A DNA stretch of 64,000 nt from FEN-1297 sp963834015 (GTDB lineage Bacteria; Bacteroidota; Ignavibacteria; Ignavibacteriales; Ignavibacteriaceae): positions 372,001 to 436,000 of the forward strand of contig CAWIAG010000002.1 in NCBI GenBank assembly GCA_963834015.1, in the 5' to 3' direction. The translations under genes and the position numbers were made by a program. Under the pieces are notes generated by a model. That model searched no databases. It saw nothing but the letters and a program-made list of their open reading frames with translations, and was not told where the DNA came from. This document shows, one piece after another, positions 26,570-35,323 of this stretch (position 1 is its first letter; each line of letters opens with the position of its first letter).

Positions 26570-27538
26570 TTAGTGCAAATTTATAACAGCATCTGCGGGC
26601 ATACCGTCTTTTAATTCATAATCCGGGTTAGGAATATGAACCTTTACCGCATAAACAAGTTTTGTCCGTTCATCTTTTGTCTCAATATTTTTAGGGGTGA
26701 ACTCCGCATCCGGCGAAATATAAATAACTTTACCGCTGAAAGTTTTGTTTTTATAAGAATCAACAGTTACAGAAGCTTCCTGCCCCAATTTAACTTTACC
26801 GAGTTCCGTTTCCGACACGTATATTTTTAAATCGACATAACTTAAATCCGATATCATAACAAGCGATGAAAGCTGTGTAACGCTTTCCCCTGCTTCCACA
26901 AACTTTTTTACAACAAAACCGCTTATTGGTGCGATTACATACGAATCAATTATGTTTTTTCTTAAAAGATTTGATGCAGCTATCTGTCTGTCAAAGTTTG
27001 CTTTTGCTTCTTTTATTTCTTCAGGCCTGGCTAAATTCTTCATTTTTTTCAAATTTTCTTTTGCCGAATTATACTGTGCATCTGCAACAAAATATTTATT
27101 CAGAACATCATCCCATTGCTGCTTAGTTATTGAATTCGTGGCATATAATTTTTCATTCCTGTCTTTTGTCAGCATTGCATAATCATAATTGCTCTTAGCC
27201 TGATTTAAAGCATCTTCCGCTTGCTTAATATCTTCTGCCCGCGCACCCTTAACCAGTAATTCCAGTTGGGCCTTGGCGCTTTCTACTGCTGCATCGGATT
27301 CCTGTAATTGAATAGCTGTTAAATCATGGTCAATGGTAATTAATGTATCGCCCAGACTGATCTTATCGCCTTCGTTAAAATATAATTTTTGAATCTGCCC
27401 GGTTACTTTAGATGATACCGTTACATTAGTTGCTTCAATAGTGCCTGACGCTTCTATTTTACTATTTTCATTTCCGTTGCCACAGCTGATTTGAATAAGC
27501 GCAGCGGCAGCAATTAGTACCCAAATTATTACTTTCAT
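26570..27538 (-). CDS. HlyD-family periplasmic adaptor
   Basis: A 322-residue membrane fusion protein. An N-terminal hydrophobic segment ends at ISCGNGNE, so it may be a lipoprotein, though the residues before the Cys fit the lipobox only partly. The biotinyl-lipoyl half motifs VTGQIQKLYFNEGDKISLGDTLITID and VIAPISGFVVKKFVEAGESV flank a coiled-coil hairpin (about 75-195). The closing beta-barrel contains LGQEASVTVDSY. It bridges the inner-membrane ABC part and TolC. Its ATG overlaps the TetR stop by four bases. Confidence 0.9.
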   Translation of the reverse strand: MKVIIWVLIAAAALIQISCGNGNENSKIEASGTIEATNVTVSSKVTGQIQKLYFNEGDKISLGDTLITIDHDLTAIQLQESDAAVESAKAQLELLVKGARAEDIKQAEDALNQAKSNYDYAMLTKDRNEKLYATNSITKQQWDDVLNKYFVADAQYNSAKENLKKMKNLARPEEIKEAKANFDRQIAASNLLRKNIIDSYVIAPISGFVVKKFVEAGESVTQLSSLVMISDLSYVDLKIYVSETELGKVKLGQEASVTVDSYKNKTFSGKVIYISPDAEFTPKNIETKDERTKLVYAVKVHIPNPDYELKDGMPADAVINLH

Positions 27539-28302
27539 TTAGTAACTCCGTTTTTAAGTTTATTAAATATCTTTTTACCTTTTTCATTAAGTATACTATT
27601 CATAAGAATTTCGATTATAGCTATAAAAGATTCCTGAAGGCTTACGCTGTTCCTTACCGAATAATCCGGATTGACTATCGATCTGATCGAGGCAATAAAA
27701 ATGGACAGAATAATCTCCGTTTTATAATTATAGAAATAACCTTCAGCTTTGCCCTGTTCAAATATTCTTGAAAAATTTGCGGTTATCTGTTTTGCCCTGA
27801 AATCGTCAACTTCCTTCCAAATTTCAGGTGAGTAATACTGCAAATCCATTATCATTTTTTCATTCACCTTCAGTATGTTCTCTCCAACAATAGTAAATAT
27901 GTCAAAAAGCTTTTCGACCGCATTACTTTCATGATTTACATGGTTCTTTATTCTATTTATTGTTGAGCGCATATGAGTAGTCATAATTTCTTTAACGAGT
28001 TCTTCCTTGGAAGAAAAGTATTTATAAATAGTTTTTTTACTCATATGAAGCCTTGTGGCTATATCATCCATAGTAGTCTTGTAAAATCCTTCTCTTAGAA
28101 ATGTTTCACATGCAAAACCGAGAATTTTTTCCCTTTCTGCAGGGTCTATAAGTACACTTTTATCATTCGGTTTTTCGGATTTGTTCGTGTGAATCTTTTT
28201 ACCCATACTCCCGATGAAATTGCCTTTATCCAGGGAAACATCAATAATGTTTTTTTTCTTATTAATTTGATTCATATCTATTTTACTTTCGAAAATAATC
28301 AC
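27535..28302 (-). CDS. TetR-family transcriptional regulator
   Basis: A 255-residue regulator. The HTH lies at about residues 76-97 (TMDDIATRLHMSKKTIYKYF) followed by SSKEELVKEI, as in the TetR family; the C-terminal ligand domain is all helical. The start used is GTG at 28302, with AGGA eight bases upstream. It gives an unusually long N-terminal arm of about 55 residues; ATG at 28275 and ATG at 28206 are alternatives. It heads the efflux operon, and two matching palindromes over its promoter suggest it represses itself and the exporter until an inducer binds. Confidence 0.88.
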   Translation of the reverse strand: MIIFESKIDMNQINKKKNIIDVSLDKGNFIGSMGKKIHTNKSEKPNDKSVLIDPAEREKILGFACETFLREGFYKTTMDDIATRLHMSKKTIYKYFSSKEELVKEIMTTHMRSTINRIKNHVNHESNAVEKLFDIFTIVGENILKVNEKMIMDLQYYSPEIWKEVDDFRAKQITANFSRIFEQGKAEGYFYNYKTEIILSIFIASIRSIVNPDYSVRNSVSLQESFIAIIEILMNSILNEKGKKIFNKLKNGVTK

Positions 28303-28480
28303 CTTTTCAATCCTGATAAAAGGGAAATCGGTAAAACGCCGATTATTACCGGTAAATATTTATCATTAATTAAATGAATGATTTTGGAACTATATTTAGA
28401 ATAATATTTTACTCTTCCTGATATTTTGCCAAATTTCAAAAATATATCTGACTATTGTGTCACAACTTGTTAAGTACGAC
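28303..28480. other. leader of the efflux operon
   Basis: No gene. A short hairpin AATCGG-TAAAACG-CCGATT lies at 28326-28344, close to the ribosome-binding site of tetR, and TTGTG-T-CACAA at 28455-28465. Neither has a known role. Confidence 0.35.
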
Positions 28481-28508
28481 GGAAACTAATTATGTTTTTT
28501 ACGTTTCC
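28481..28508. promoter_or_regulatory. operator 2 of the TetR-type regulator (proposed)
   Basis: GGAAAC at 28481-28486 faces GTTTCC at 28503-28508 across 16 bases. The spacing and outer bases equal those of the perfect palindrome at 28521-28548, and the centres are 40 bases apart. It lies just downstream of the proposed -10 element. Binding is inferred. Confidence 0.55.
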
Positions 28509-28537
28509 AATATAATAAGTGGAAACTATTTTGTCAA
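28509..28537 (-). promoter_or_regulatory. promoter of the efflux operon
   Basis: Reading the minus strand: TTGACA (28537-28532), a 17-base spacer, and TATATT (28514-28509). This is a full -35 match and five of six for -10. The -35 element is inside the first palindrome and the spacer contains its right arm, so a bound repressor would block polymerase. Expected start near 28502, giving a leader of about 200 bases. Confidence 0.7.
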
Positions 28538-28548
28538 GAATAGTTTCC
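28521..28548. promoter_or_regulatory. operator 1 of the TetR-type regulator (proposed)
   Basis: GGAAACTATT (28521-28530) and AATAGTTTCC (28539-28548) are perfect 10-base inverted arms around eight bases that contain TTGTCAAG. A 28-base palindrome over the -35 element of the tetR promoter is what a TetR-type autoregulator uses. Confidence 0.65.
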
Positions 28549-28621
28549 AATAATATTAACTTTTGAAAAGGGAAGTTTGAGGCAGGACACAGCACCTGAA
28601 ATTATCGAAGTTTTAGAATAA

Positions 28622-29629
28622 TTATTCTACACTAATCTTAAAGACTGCTTTCCTTGCATACTTAATGTCTTTTTCCCAAGGGCGTAAATAATTAAATATA
28701 ATTACAGTTGTTCCAGAATTGTTGGTAATAAAATTCCATATTTCTTTTCCGCCTGCACCAGGTATGGCATTCCCCGGAGGTAAATAGATCTTACCTGCAT
28801 TATTGACTATATTTTCATTTAAAGGCGGTGAAAGCTGCCATTCATATCCTGTTGTTGCATTTGATTTAAGATCAATCGCAAAACATTTTCCGGCTTTTAT
28901 ATGTATTATTTCTTCGGGGTTTGAATATTCTCCCTGGACTTTAATATCATTTTCGGATTCGTTCAGACTCAATATATTTATCACGTTAACGGCTAGTAAT
29001 TTTTTATCATTATTAAAGTCAAATCCCAAGTTAACAAAACCAATAAGTTTACAGGCATGACAGCCATCCTGCAATCGATAATTAAATATAAACTGCTGAC
29101 CGCCGCCAGTTAGTTGCCTTACTGCCGGATAGTTTGTACCACTCCTATCACCCGGCCAAATGCTTACATGCGAATATTTCATTTTTATCTGTTTATACGT
29201 TATATTTTTTTCAAGCTTGATTTTAGATATATAATCATAATTATCTACATTAATCATATTCGGGCTGCCATTGACTAAAAAACAAACTTGGTTTTCATTG
29301 GCACGAAATGGAAAGACCGCATAAGCGATGTCGACTTTTCCAGTCTCCTTAAAATCACGCATAAAGCCTTCTGAATTAGTCAATTTAGTAAATTCAACCG
29401 CTTCAGGTGAAGCATTAAACTTTTTCATTTGTTCTAAAAAGCAATCCCCGAATGAACGATAACTCATTTTATCGCAGCTGTCATGTATTGCATGCATCAT
29501 TTCCATACCCGGCTTCCAAATTGCACTGGCTGTAATTTTTCCGGTTATAAAAGCTGAATCTTTTTCTTGAGGTCTTATTATCGCAGTTAATAGTACAAGA
29601 GTAGTTAAAAATATCCATCTCTTTTTCAT
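28622..29629 (-). CDS. secreted protein with a chagasin-like (I42) inhibitor domain
   Basis: A 335-residue protein with a signal peptide (residues 1-20). The last 100 residues match the chagasin / inhibitor I42 family: the loops that enter the cysteine-protease cleft read NATTGYEW (257-264), GAGG (291-294) and RPWE (316-319), all in the expected order. Chagasins block papain-like cysteine proteases. The first 220 residues belong to no family I recognise; they have Cys52, Cys63 and a CHACKLIGF segment (Cys190, Cys193) shared with the upstream paralogue. Transcribed 26 bases after that paralogue. A role in inhibiting host, competitor or own proteases is inference. Confidence 0.72.
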   Translation of the reverse strand: MKKRWIFLTTLVLLTAIIRPQEKDSAFITGKITASAIWKPGMEMMHAIHDSCDKMSYRSFGDCFLEQMKKFNASPEAVEFTKLTNSEGFMRDFKETGKVDIAYAVFPFRANENQVCFLVNGSPNMINVDNYDYISKIKLEKNITYKQIKMKYSHVSIWPGDRSGTNYPAVRQLTGGGQQFIFNYRLQDGCHACKLIGFVNLGFDFNNDKKLLAVNVINILSLNESENDIKVQGEYSNPEEIIHIKAGKCFAIDLKSNATTGYEWQLSPPLNENIVNNAGKIYLPPGNAIPGAGGKEIWNFITNNSGTTVIIFNYLRPWEKDIKYARKAVFKISVE

Positions 29630-29655
29630 ATAAACCCGATTTTATTTTAAAAAGC

Positions 29656-30675
29656 TTAATTTACTACCAAAGTAAAAGTAACATTGTTGTATCCTTGTGT
29701 TTCATTCTGCCATTCTTTAACATATTTAAATTTTATTTCTGTAGCTCCATTCCCTGTCGTTTTAAAATGCCAGATTTCTTTCCCGGCTGCATTAGGCAAA
29801 GTTTCATCCGGTATTAAAAAATCGCTTCCAAGAAAAGTAACAACATTTTCATCAAGCGGATTAGCTAACTCCCATTTAAGTCCGGCAGAATGATTAGACT
29901 GAAGAGAAATTTCGAATTCCTGGCCTTCTGAAAGTATTAATGATTGCGATGGATCGCTAAAGACATTAAGAGGATTACTATTTTCAAACTGAACAGAATC
30001 AAGTACAACTGATTTATTAATTGTAAGATATTTTGTTCCAAGAAAATTCCCAAGACTATCGAAGTCAAACCCAAACTCAGCAAAGCCAATCAATTCACAG
30101 TGATTACAGCCATTCCTCAATGCATAATCTACAATTATTCTTTCTCTATTATCCGGCAGTATTTCTTTTACAGGGCAGTCTGCTCCTGTACGGTTTCCAG
30201 CGAATAAAGATATATGAGGGTATTTATTCTCAAGTTGAATATATTCAGCAGAATTTTGAAGATCGTCAATATTAAGCGAGTAATAATCATCAGGATCAAC
30301 TAATGCCGTATTGCCGTTAACCATAACATAACTGACACGGTTTTCATTTTCAAAGGGGTAGTAGACATAGGCAATATCTATAATGCCGAATTTTTTAAAA
30401 GACTTCATATACCCTTTACCGCCAAGAAGTTTTGTAAACTCTACGGCATTGTCTGATGCATTTGCAGCCTGCATTTCCTTAATTAAACATGAATAAAGGT
30501 CATCGCCTTTCAACAACCCGCAGTTTGCTTCAATATTTTCCATGTCACCCATTGAAGGGGTCCAGACTGCACCAGCACCAAATTTATTTTGCTGGCAATA
30601 AACCGGCTGTTCATATAAAAATATAAAATATGTAATAAGAATAGTAAAAAAAAGACAAGGTGTAATTGTTCGCAT
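29656..30675 (-). CDS. secreted paralogue with a diverged chagasin-like domain
   Basis: A 339-residue protein with a signal peptide (about 1-28). It aligns along its whole length with the next gene: the AVWTPSM opening, conserved Cys pairs (Cys52/Cys63, Cys190/Cys193) and an LIGF..FGFDFD segment. Its C-terminal domain keeps the chagasin fold pattern, but the inhibitory loops are changed: SNHSAGLKW (260-268) in place of NPTTGY, NAAG for GxGG, and KEW for RPWE. Loss of these loops suggests it may not inhibit papain-like enzymes or has another target. First of the two genes. Confidence 0.65.
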   Translation of the reverse strand: MRTITPCLFFTILITYFIFLYEQPVYCQQNKFGAGAVWTPSMGDMENIEANCGLLKGDDLYSCLIKEMQAANASDNAVEFTKLLGGKGYMKSFKKFGIIDIAYVYYPFENENRVSYVMVNGNTALVDPDDYYSLNIDDLQNSAEYIQLENKYPHISLFAGNRTGADCPVKEILPDNRERIIVDYALRNGCNHCELIGFAEFGFDFDSLGNFLGTKYLTINKSVVLDSVQFENSNPLNVFSDPSQSLILSEGQEFEISLQSNHSAGLKWELANPLDENVVTFLGSDFLIPDETLPNAAGKEIWHFKTTGNGATEIKFKYVKEWQNETQGYNNVTFTLVVN

Positions 30676-31185
30676 AGTAATTATTCAAACCGCTAATTCT
30701 TATTTAACATATATGATAACGTTAAAATAATATTAATTTTACTTATAAAAAGGGGAAAGTATTAAGACAATAATTATAAAAAATCCAAAAAATAAAATTA
30801 GAATATAACAAATAATATTATCAATTTGACCATATTTAAGTCAACACATTATGCTTGACTTTATTCATAGCGATTTTATTTAATTTTTATATTAAATTCT
30901 AATGATTCTGAATAAAAGAGTGAGGACGGAAAAACGAGAAGGTTGATAGAACAAATAAACCCAATTCCGATGTCATCAATTGTAGAATTTTTAATTACAT
31001 TTTATTAAATTAGATAATGCTACATTTTTATTCGACAATGTTATTAAAAGAATTGCAAAAATTAGTTATAAATTGTCTATATCAAAACATTATAGTATTT
31101 TTAATATGTGAAATTATTTCAAAATTAAGGGAACCACTAAATGATTTGTAAATAAGAATATTTTATTATTAGGAAAGAGTATAGT
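30676..31185. other. AT-rich divergent gap
   Basis: This 510-base gap separates the chagasin-like pair (minus) from the DUF362 gene (plus), so both promoters should lie in it. No open frame, hairpin or repeat stands out; the sequence is very AT-rich, so promoter calls would be guesses. AGGAAAG at 31171-31177 is the ribosome-binding site of the DUF362 gene. Confidence 0.5.
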
Positions 31186-32106
31186 ATGGAAAGACGTGAT
31201 TTTATTAAAAAAAGCGCTCTTGCTACAATGGCGCTTGGTTCTTCAGTTACTCTTGGAAATTTTTCAAATATTTTTGCTTCTAATTTATTAGCAAATAAAT
31301 CATTTGATCTGGTTGCAATAAAAGGAGCTGAACCTGATACCATGTTTGATAAGGGAATAGCCTCGCTTGGCGGCATGACTAATTTTGTAAAGAAGGGTCA
31401 AAAAGTTGTTATCAAACCAAATATAGGATGGGATGTTGTTCCTGAAAAAGGTGCAAACACAAATCCTAAACTTATAGGAAGAATCATTCAACATTGCCTT
31501 AACGCCGGAGCAAAAGAAGTATTTGTATTTGACCATACCTGTGATAATTGGAACAGATGTTATACAAATAGCGGAATAGAAAAAGCCGTAAAAGATGCCG
31601 GTGGAAAGCTTGTTTCCGGCGCCACAGAAGGTTATTATCAGCAAGTTGCAATAAATCAGGGCAAAGCTATAAAAAACGCAAAAGTACATGAATTAATATT
31701 GGAATCTGATGTGTTTATAAATGTTCCCGTGCTTAAGCACCATATGTCCGGAAAATTAACTGTTGGAATGAAAAATATGATGGGCATTGTTTGGGATCGG
31801 CAGGAATGGCATAGGAACGATTTACAGCAAAGTATTGCTGACTTTGCAACATTCAAAAAGCCCACACTCACTGTAGTTGATGCTTATACAGTTATGATGA
31901 AAAACGGCCCAAGGGGGACATCATTGGACGATGTAGTTTTGATGAAGCAACAGATAATCAGCACCGATATTGTAGCGGCAGACGCAGCCGCAGCAAAAAT
32001 TTTCGGCGTGGAACCAGATGATATTCCCTATATAAAATTTGCCGACCAAATGAAAGTAGGGAAAAAAGATTTGAGTAAATTGAATATAAACAGGATAAAG
32101 TTATAG
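31186..32106 (+). CDS. Tat-exported DUF362 protein
   Basis: A 306-residue protein with a twin-arginine signal (MERRDFIKKSALATMALGSS) that ends near residue 31. The DUF362 domain follows: KPNIGWDVVPEKGANTNPKL, the VFDHTCDNW segment, and INVPVLKHHMSGKLTVGMKNMMGI, which is the conserved core. DUF362 proteins often contain or accompany iron-sulfur proteins; this one has no cluster motif itself, but the next gene is a polyferredoxin. Export by Tat suggests folding, perhaps with a cofactor, before transport. ATG at 31186 follows AGGAAAG. The reaction is unknown. Confidence 0.85.
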   Translation: MERRDFIKKSALATMALGSSVTLGNFSNIFASNLLANKSFDLVAIKGAEPDTMFDKGIASLGGMTNFVKKGQKVVIKPNIGWDVVPEKGANTNPKLIGRIIQHCLNAGAKEVFVFDHTCDNWNRCYTNSGIEKAVKDAGGKLVSGATEGYYQQVAINQGKAIKNAKVHELILESDVFINVPVLKHHMSGKLTVGMKNMMGIVWDRQEWHRNDLQQSIADFATFKKPTLTVVDAYTVMMKNGPRGTSLDDVVLMKQQIISTDIVAADAAAAKIFGVEPDDIPYIKFADQMKVGKKDLSKLNINRIKL

Positions 32107-32152
32107 GCATTGCACAAACAGAGCCGGTATACGATGGAAATAGATTTTTCAG

Positions 32153-33715
32153 ATGAAGCTTTCTAGTTTAAAAAGAATAAGGTTAATAGTATCAATTTTT
32201 TTCTTCTTATTAATTTCAATATTATTTCTTGATTTTAATAACTCACTGTCACCGGCTTATACAAACTATTTTACATTTTTTCAGTTTGTCCCATCTTTAA
32301 TAAAATTTTCCAGCTTAGCGGGAATTGCAGCAACCGGGTTTATATTTGTAATAATTCTGACTGTTCTGTTTGGCAGAGTTTACTGCTCGAGTATCTGCCC
32401 TATGGGGACGTTACAAGACATATTTTCTTTTATCTCCAAAAAATTCCGTAAAAAGAAATACTTTCACTTATTAAAGCCGGCAAACGTTCTTAGATATTCT
32501 TTACTATCTTTATCAATTATCTTCATTCTATCGGGCAGTTTGTTTGTAATTAATTTACTTGATCCTTACAGTAATTTCGGCAGGATCTATACACAATTGT
32601 TTAAACCTCTACTTCTTAATGCCTATAACTTTACGGCAATTGCGCTTGAAAAGGTTAATTTATATTGGATTAATCCGGTTGAGATGAGGGGTACAAATCA
32701 TTTTACATTGATCTTTCCCGCTGCATTTTTATTACTTGTTTTCCTGTTTTCCTTTTATTCCGGCAGATTATTCTGCAACACAATTTGTCCGGTAGGTTCA
32801 TTACTTGGATTAATTTCAAAAATTTCATTACTTAAAATTAAGATTGATGAGAAGAATTGTATAGGTTGTAAGCTATGTGAACGTACATGCAAATCGGGAT
32901 GCATTGATAAAAAAGAAAAAACAGTTGATTTCAGCAGGTGTGTTAGCTGCTACAATTGTTTCAAAGTATGCCCATCGGAAGGAATTACTTACACATTTTC
33001 ATACAACAAAAAAGAAGTTCAGAATGCGAAAGGCATAGATTCTTCTAAAAGGAAATTTTTAATTTCCGCAGCAATATTTCTTGCCGGTTCAACTAAAATA
33101 GTTTTTGCTCAAAGTAAAATAGTTAGTAAGCGTCTCAGCAAGATTTCAATATTCAGAAAAATTCCCGTTACACCTCCGGGATCAATTAGTTTAAATCATT
33201 TTACAAATAATTGCACTGCCTGTCATCTATGCGTTACTTCCTGTCCGACACAAGTGCTCCAGCCGGCATTTCTTGAGTATGGATTATTGGGTATAAATCA
33301 GCCGCGAATGGACTATATAACCAGTTTTTGCAACTTTGAATGTGTAATATGCAGCGAAGTTTGTCCGAATGGCGCAATTCTGCCGGTAAAACTTGAAAAG
33401 AAAAAGTTGACCCAGCTTGGGCAGGCCAAGTTTATAAAAGATAATTGCATAGTGTATACTGAAAAAACTGATTGCGGTGCATGTTCGGAACACTGCCCAA
33501 CAAAAGCAGTTATTATGGTTCCTTTCGGGGATGTCAGGGCACCGGAAGTTCACAGTGAGTATTGCATTGGCTGCGGTGCATGTGAGTATGCCTGCCCCGT
33601 AAAACCATATAAAGCTATTTATGTGGAAGCAAACAGTGTGCACCAAACTGCAAAAAAGAAGGAAGAAATAAAACTGGATAAAAAAGTTAATTACAAGGAA
33701 GACTTTCCGTTTTAA
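32153..33715 (+). CDS. membrane polyferredoxin, NapH-NapG-like fusion
   Basis: A 520-residue protein. The N-terminal half has four membrane segments, two of them followed by CSSICPMGTLQD (about residue 77) and CNTICPVGSLLG (about 208), the NapH/CcoG-type motifs. Two 4Fe-4S motifs follow at about 236 (CIGCKLCERTC) and 263 (CVSCYNCFKVC). At about 300 comes KRKFLISAAIFLAG, a Tat-like or membrane segment, then four more clusters (CTACHLC near 354, CVICSEVC, CGACSEHC, CIGCGAC near 472) as in NapG. It probably carries electrons from quinol across the membrane to a periplasmic partner, perhaps the DUF362 protein 46 bases upstream. Confidence 0.85.
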   Translation: MKLSSLKRIRLIVSIFFFLLISILFLDFNNSLSPAYTNYFTFFQFVPSLIKFSSLAGIAATGFIFVIILTVLFGRVYCSSICPMGTLQDIFSFISKKFRKKKYFHLLKPANVLRYSLLSLSIIFILSGSLFVINLLDPYSNFGRIYTQLFKPLLLNAYNFTAIALEKVNLYWINPVEMRGTNHFTLIFPAAFLLLVFLFSFYSGRLFCNTICPVGSLLGLISKISLLKIKIDEKNCIGCKLCERTCKSGCIDKKEKTVDFSRCVSCYNCFKVCPSEGITYTFSYNKKEVQNAKGIDSSKRKFLISAAIFLAGSTKIVFAQSKIVSKRLSKISIFRKIPVTPPGSISLNHFTNNCTACHLCVTSCPTQVLQPAFLEYGLLGINQPRMDYITSFCNFECVICSEVCPNGAILPVKLEKKKLTQLGQAKFIKDNCIVYTEKTDCGACSEHCPTKAVIMVPFGDVRAPEVHSEYCIGCGACEYACPVKPYKAIYVEANSVHQTAKKKEEIKLDKKVNYKEDFPF

Positions 33716-33740
33716 TAGATATTTTTATAAACTCTTGCTG

Positions 33741-34787
33741 TTAAAATTTAATTATGCAACCTTTCCTGCAACTCTCAATAGCCAGTTCAATAATACGAAT
33801 TGTATTCATAGCTTCTCCTGGTTTTACAGCTAATTCTCTACTGTTTTCTATAGCATCATATAAGTTCTCGTAAAACAAAGAATATGACCCCGCAATAGTT
33901 TCAATTTCCCCGCTAAATACTAGTCCATTTATTTTGGTTTCTGTCATTCCCCAATAATCCGGAGATTCAGCGCCCCAATCAAGCGATTTTCTATACCCGA
34001 TTTTTTTTAGGGTTTCTTCCTGCGGATCCAATCCGTTTTTAATATAAGATCCTTCAGTACCATGCAGAGTAAACCGGGGTAAAGGAATCTTAGAAAGATA
34101 ATTACTTTTCAAGGTAACTTTTAATTTATTATAATTTAAAATTACTTCGAAAGCGTCTATTATTTTACCCGATGGTCTTTGTGTCCTTAAATCGGCAAAA
34201 ACTGAAACCGGGTTTCCGAATAAGCAAACTGATTGATCAATCAGATGTGACGCTATATCATATAAAAGTCCGGCACCCGGTAAAATTTCTTCCTTCCATG
34301 AATTGGGTTTGATATAATTTCTAAACCTGTCAAAATGAGATTCGAACTCCACAAGTTCTCCAAGCATCTTGCTTTCAATTATTTTTTTAACTGTAAGAAA
34401 ATCACCATCCCACCGGCGATTTTGGTAGACAGTTAAAATCTTTTTTTGAGTGAGGGCAATATTGATCAGTTCATCAGCTTCCTTTGTAGTTGTGGTAAAC
34501 GGCTTTTCAACAACTACGTGTTTTCCATTAATAAGTGCTTTTTTAGCCATCTCAAAATGTAAGTGATTAGGAGTATTAATTATAACCAGTTCAATATCAT
34601 CATCATCAAGCACTGCAGAAAAATCCTTAACTACTTCGATATAGGGATATAAATGTTTAGATCTGTTGCTATGCCGTTCGACAACCTTTTTCAAACAGAA
34701 ATTAGGATCTGCATCCAGAAAAGCCGCATGAAAATATTCACCGGACATACCAAAACCAACTATAGCTGTATTTATTACTTTACCCAT
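33741..34787 (-). CDS. Gfo/Idh/MocA-family oxidoreductase
   Basis: A 348-residue NAD(P)-dependent oxidoreductase. The Rossmann fold opens NTAIVGFGMSGEYFH (GxGxxG-like with GFGMSG), the second conserved piece is INTPNHLHFEMAKKAL, and EKPFTTTTKEADELI contains the family Glu-Lys-Pro. The C-terminal alpha/beta domain includes GGLLYDIASHLIDQ with the catalytic-region His. Substrates in the family are sugars and inositols; the exact one cannot be told. The closest relatives in pattern are the YdgJ/YhhX group. Single gene. Confidence 0.88.
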   Translation of the reverse strand: MGKVINTAIVGFGMSGEYFHAAFLDADPNFCLKKVVERHSNRSKHLYPYIEVVKDFSAVLDDDDIELVIINTPNHLHFEMAKKALINGKHVVVEKPFTTTTKEADELINIALTQKKILTVYQNRRWDGDFLTVKKIIESKMLGELVEFESHFDRFRNYIKPNSWKEEILPGAGLLYDIASHLIDQSVCLFGNPVSVFADLRTQRPSGKIIDAFEVILNYNKLKVTLKSNYLSKIPLPRFTLHGTEGSYIKNGLDPQEETLKKIGYRKSLDWGAESPDYWGMTETKINGLVFSGEIETIAGSYSLFYENLYDAIENSRELAVKPGEAMNTIRIIELAIESCRKGCIIKF

Positions 34788-35116
34788 AAAACTGCTTTCA
34801 TACTGGTTAATAAATTTATTTTACAAAATGTAAATTAAAAAATTATTTCCCTTTTATATAATATATAAAATTATTTGTACACAGGAGAAATAATTTGTAT
34901 CAGAAGGATTTTACTTAAGCTGAAAGATTGCATCAATATATACTGAGTTCTTTGAATATTATTTTCTAAAAGGTTTCTATAATCGGAAAATAAATAAAAA
35001 AGATTATCAATATATTTAGCAAAATTATATTTAAAATAACAGTCCAAAATGAATGAATTCAAATTCATCTGTCCAATTTCTATCTTCTAAAAGATTTATT
35101 TGATGGAGAGAATTTC
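34788..35116. other. AT-rich divergent gap
   Basis: This 329-base gap lies between two divergent genes. No gene or repeat visible. GGAGAG at 35105-35110, seven bases before ATG 35117, is the ribosome-binding site of the small CPXCG gene. Confidence 0.45.
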
Positions 35117-35323
35117 ATGCAAAAGATGCAGACAACCGATGAAGATATTGTTTGGACCTGTCAATACTGCGGTGTACTTAATACCGTCTGGATAGACCTG
35201 ACTATAATTGGGAAACAAGATTTTATTGAAGATTGCAGAATTTGCTGCAGGCCAAACAGGATAATAGTTACAGAAGATGAAGACAATAATGTCTTTATTG
35301 AATCTAGGCCGTGTGACGAATAA
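35117..35323 (+). CDS. CPXCG motif-containing small Cys-rich protein
   Basis: A 68-residue acidic protein with CQYCG (residues 15-19) and CRICCRPN (about 41-48) as paired zinc-binding knuckles, plus a final PCDE. This matches the CPXCG small protein family, of unknown role. A single zinc ribbon is expected. ATG at 35117 has a GGAGAG site in the right place. Lone gene between two AT-rich gaps. Confidence 0.78.
   Translation: MQKMQTTDEDIVWTCQYCGVLNTVWIDLTIIGKQDFIEDCRICCRPNRIIVTEDEDNNVFIESRPCDE

Noticed and set aside
27535..28302. A riboswitch in the 200-base leader of the tetR operon
   Set aside because: Only one short hairpin is visible and no known aptamer pattern; the palindromic operators explain regulation better.
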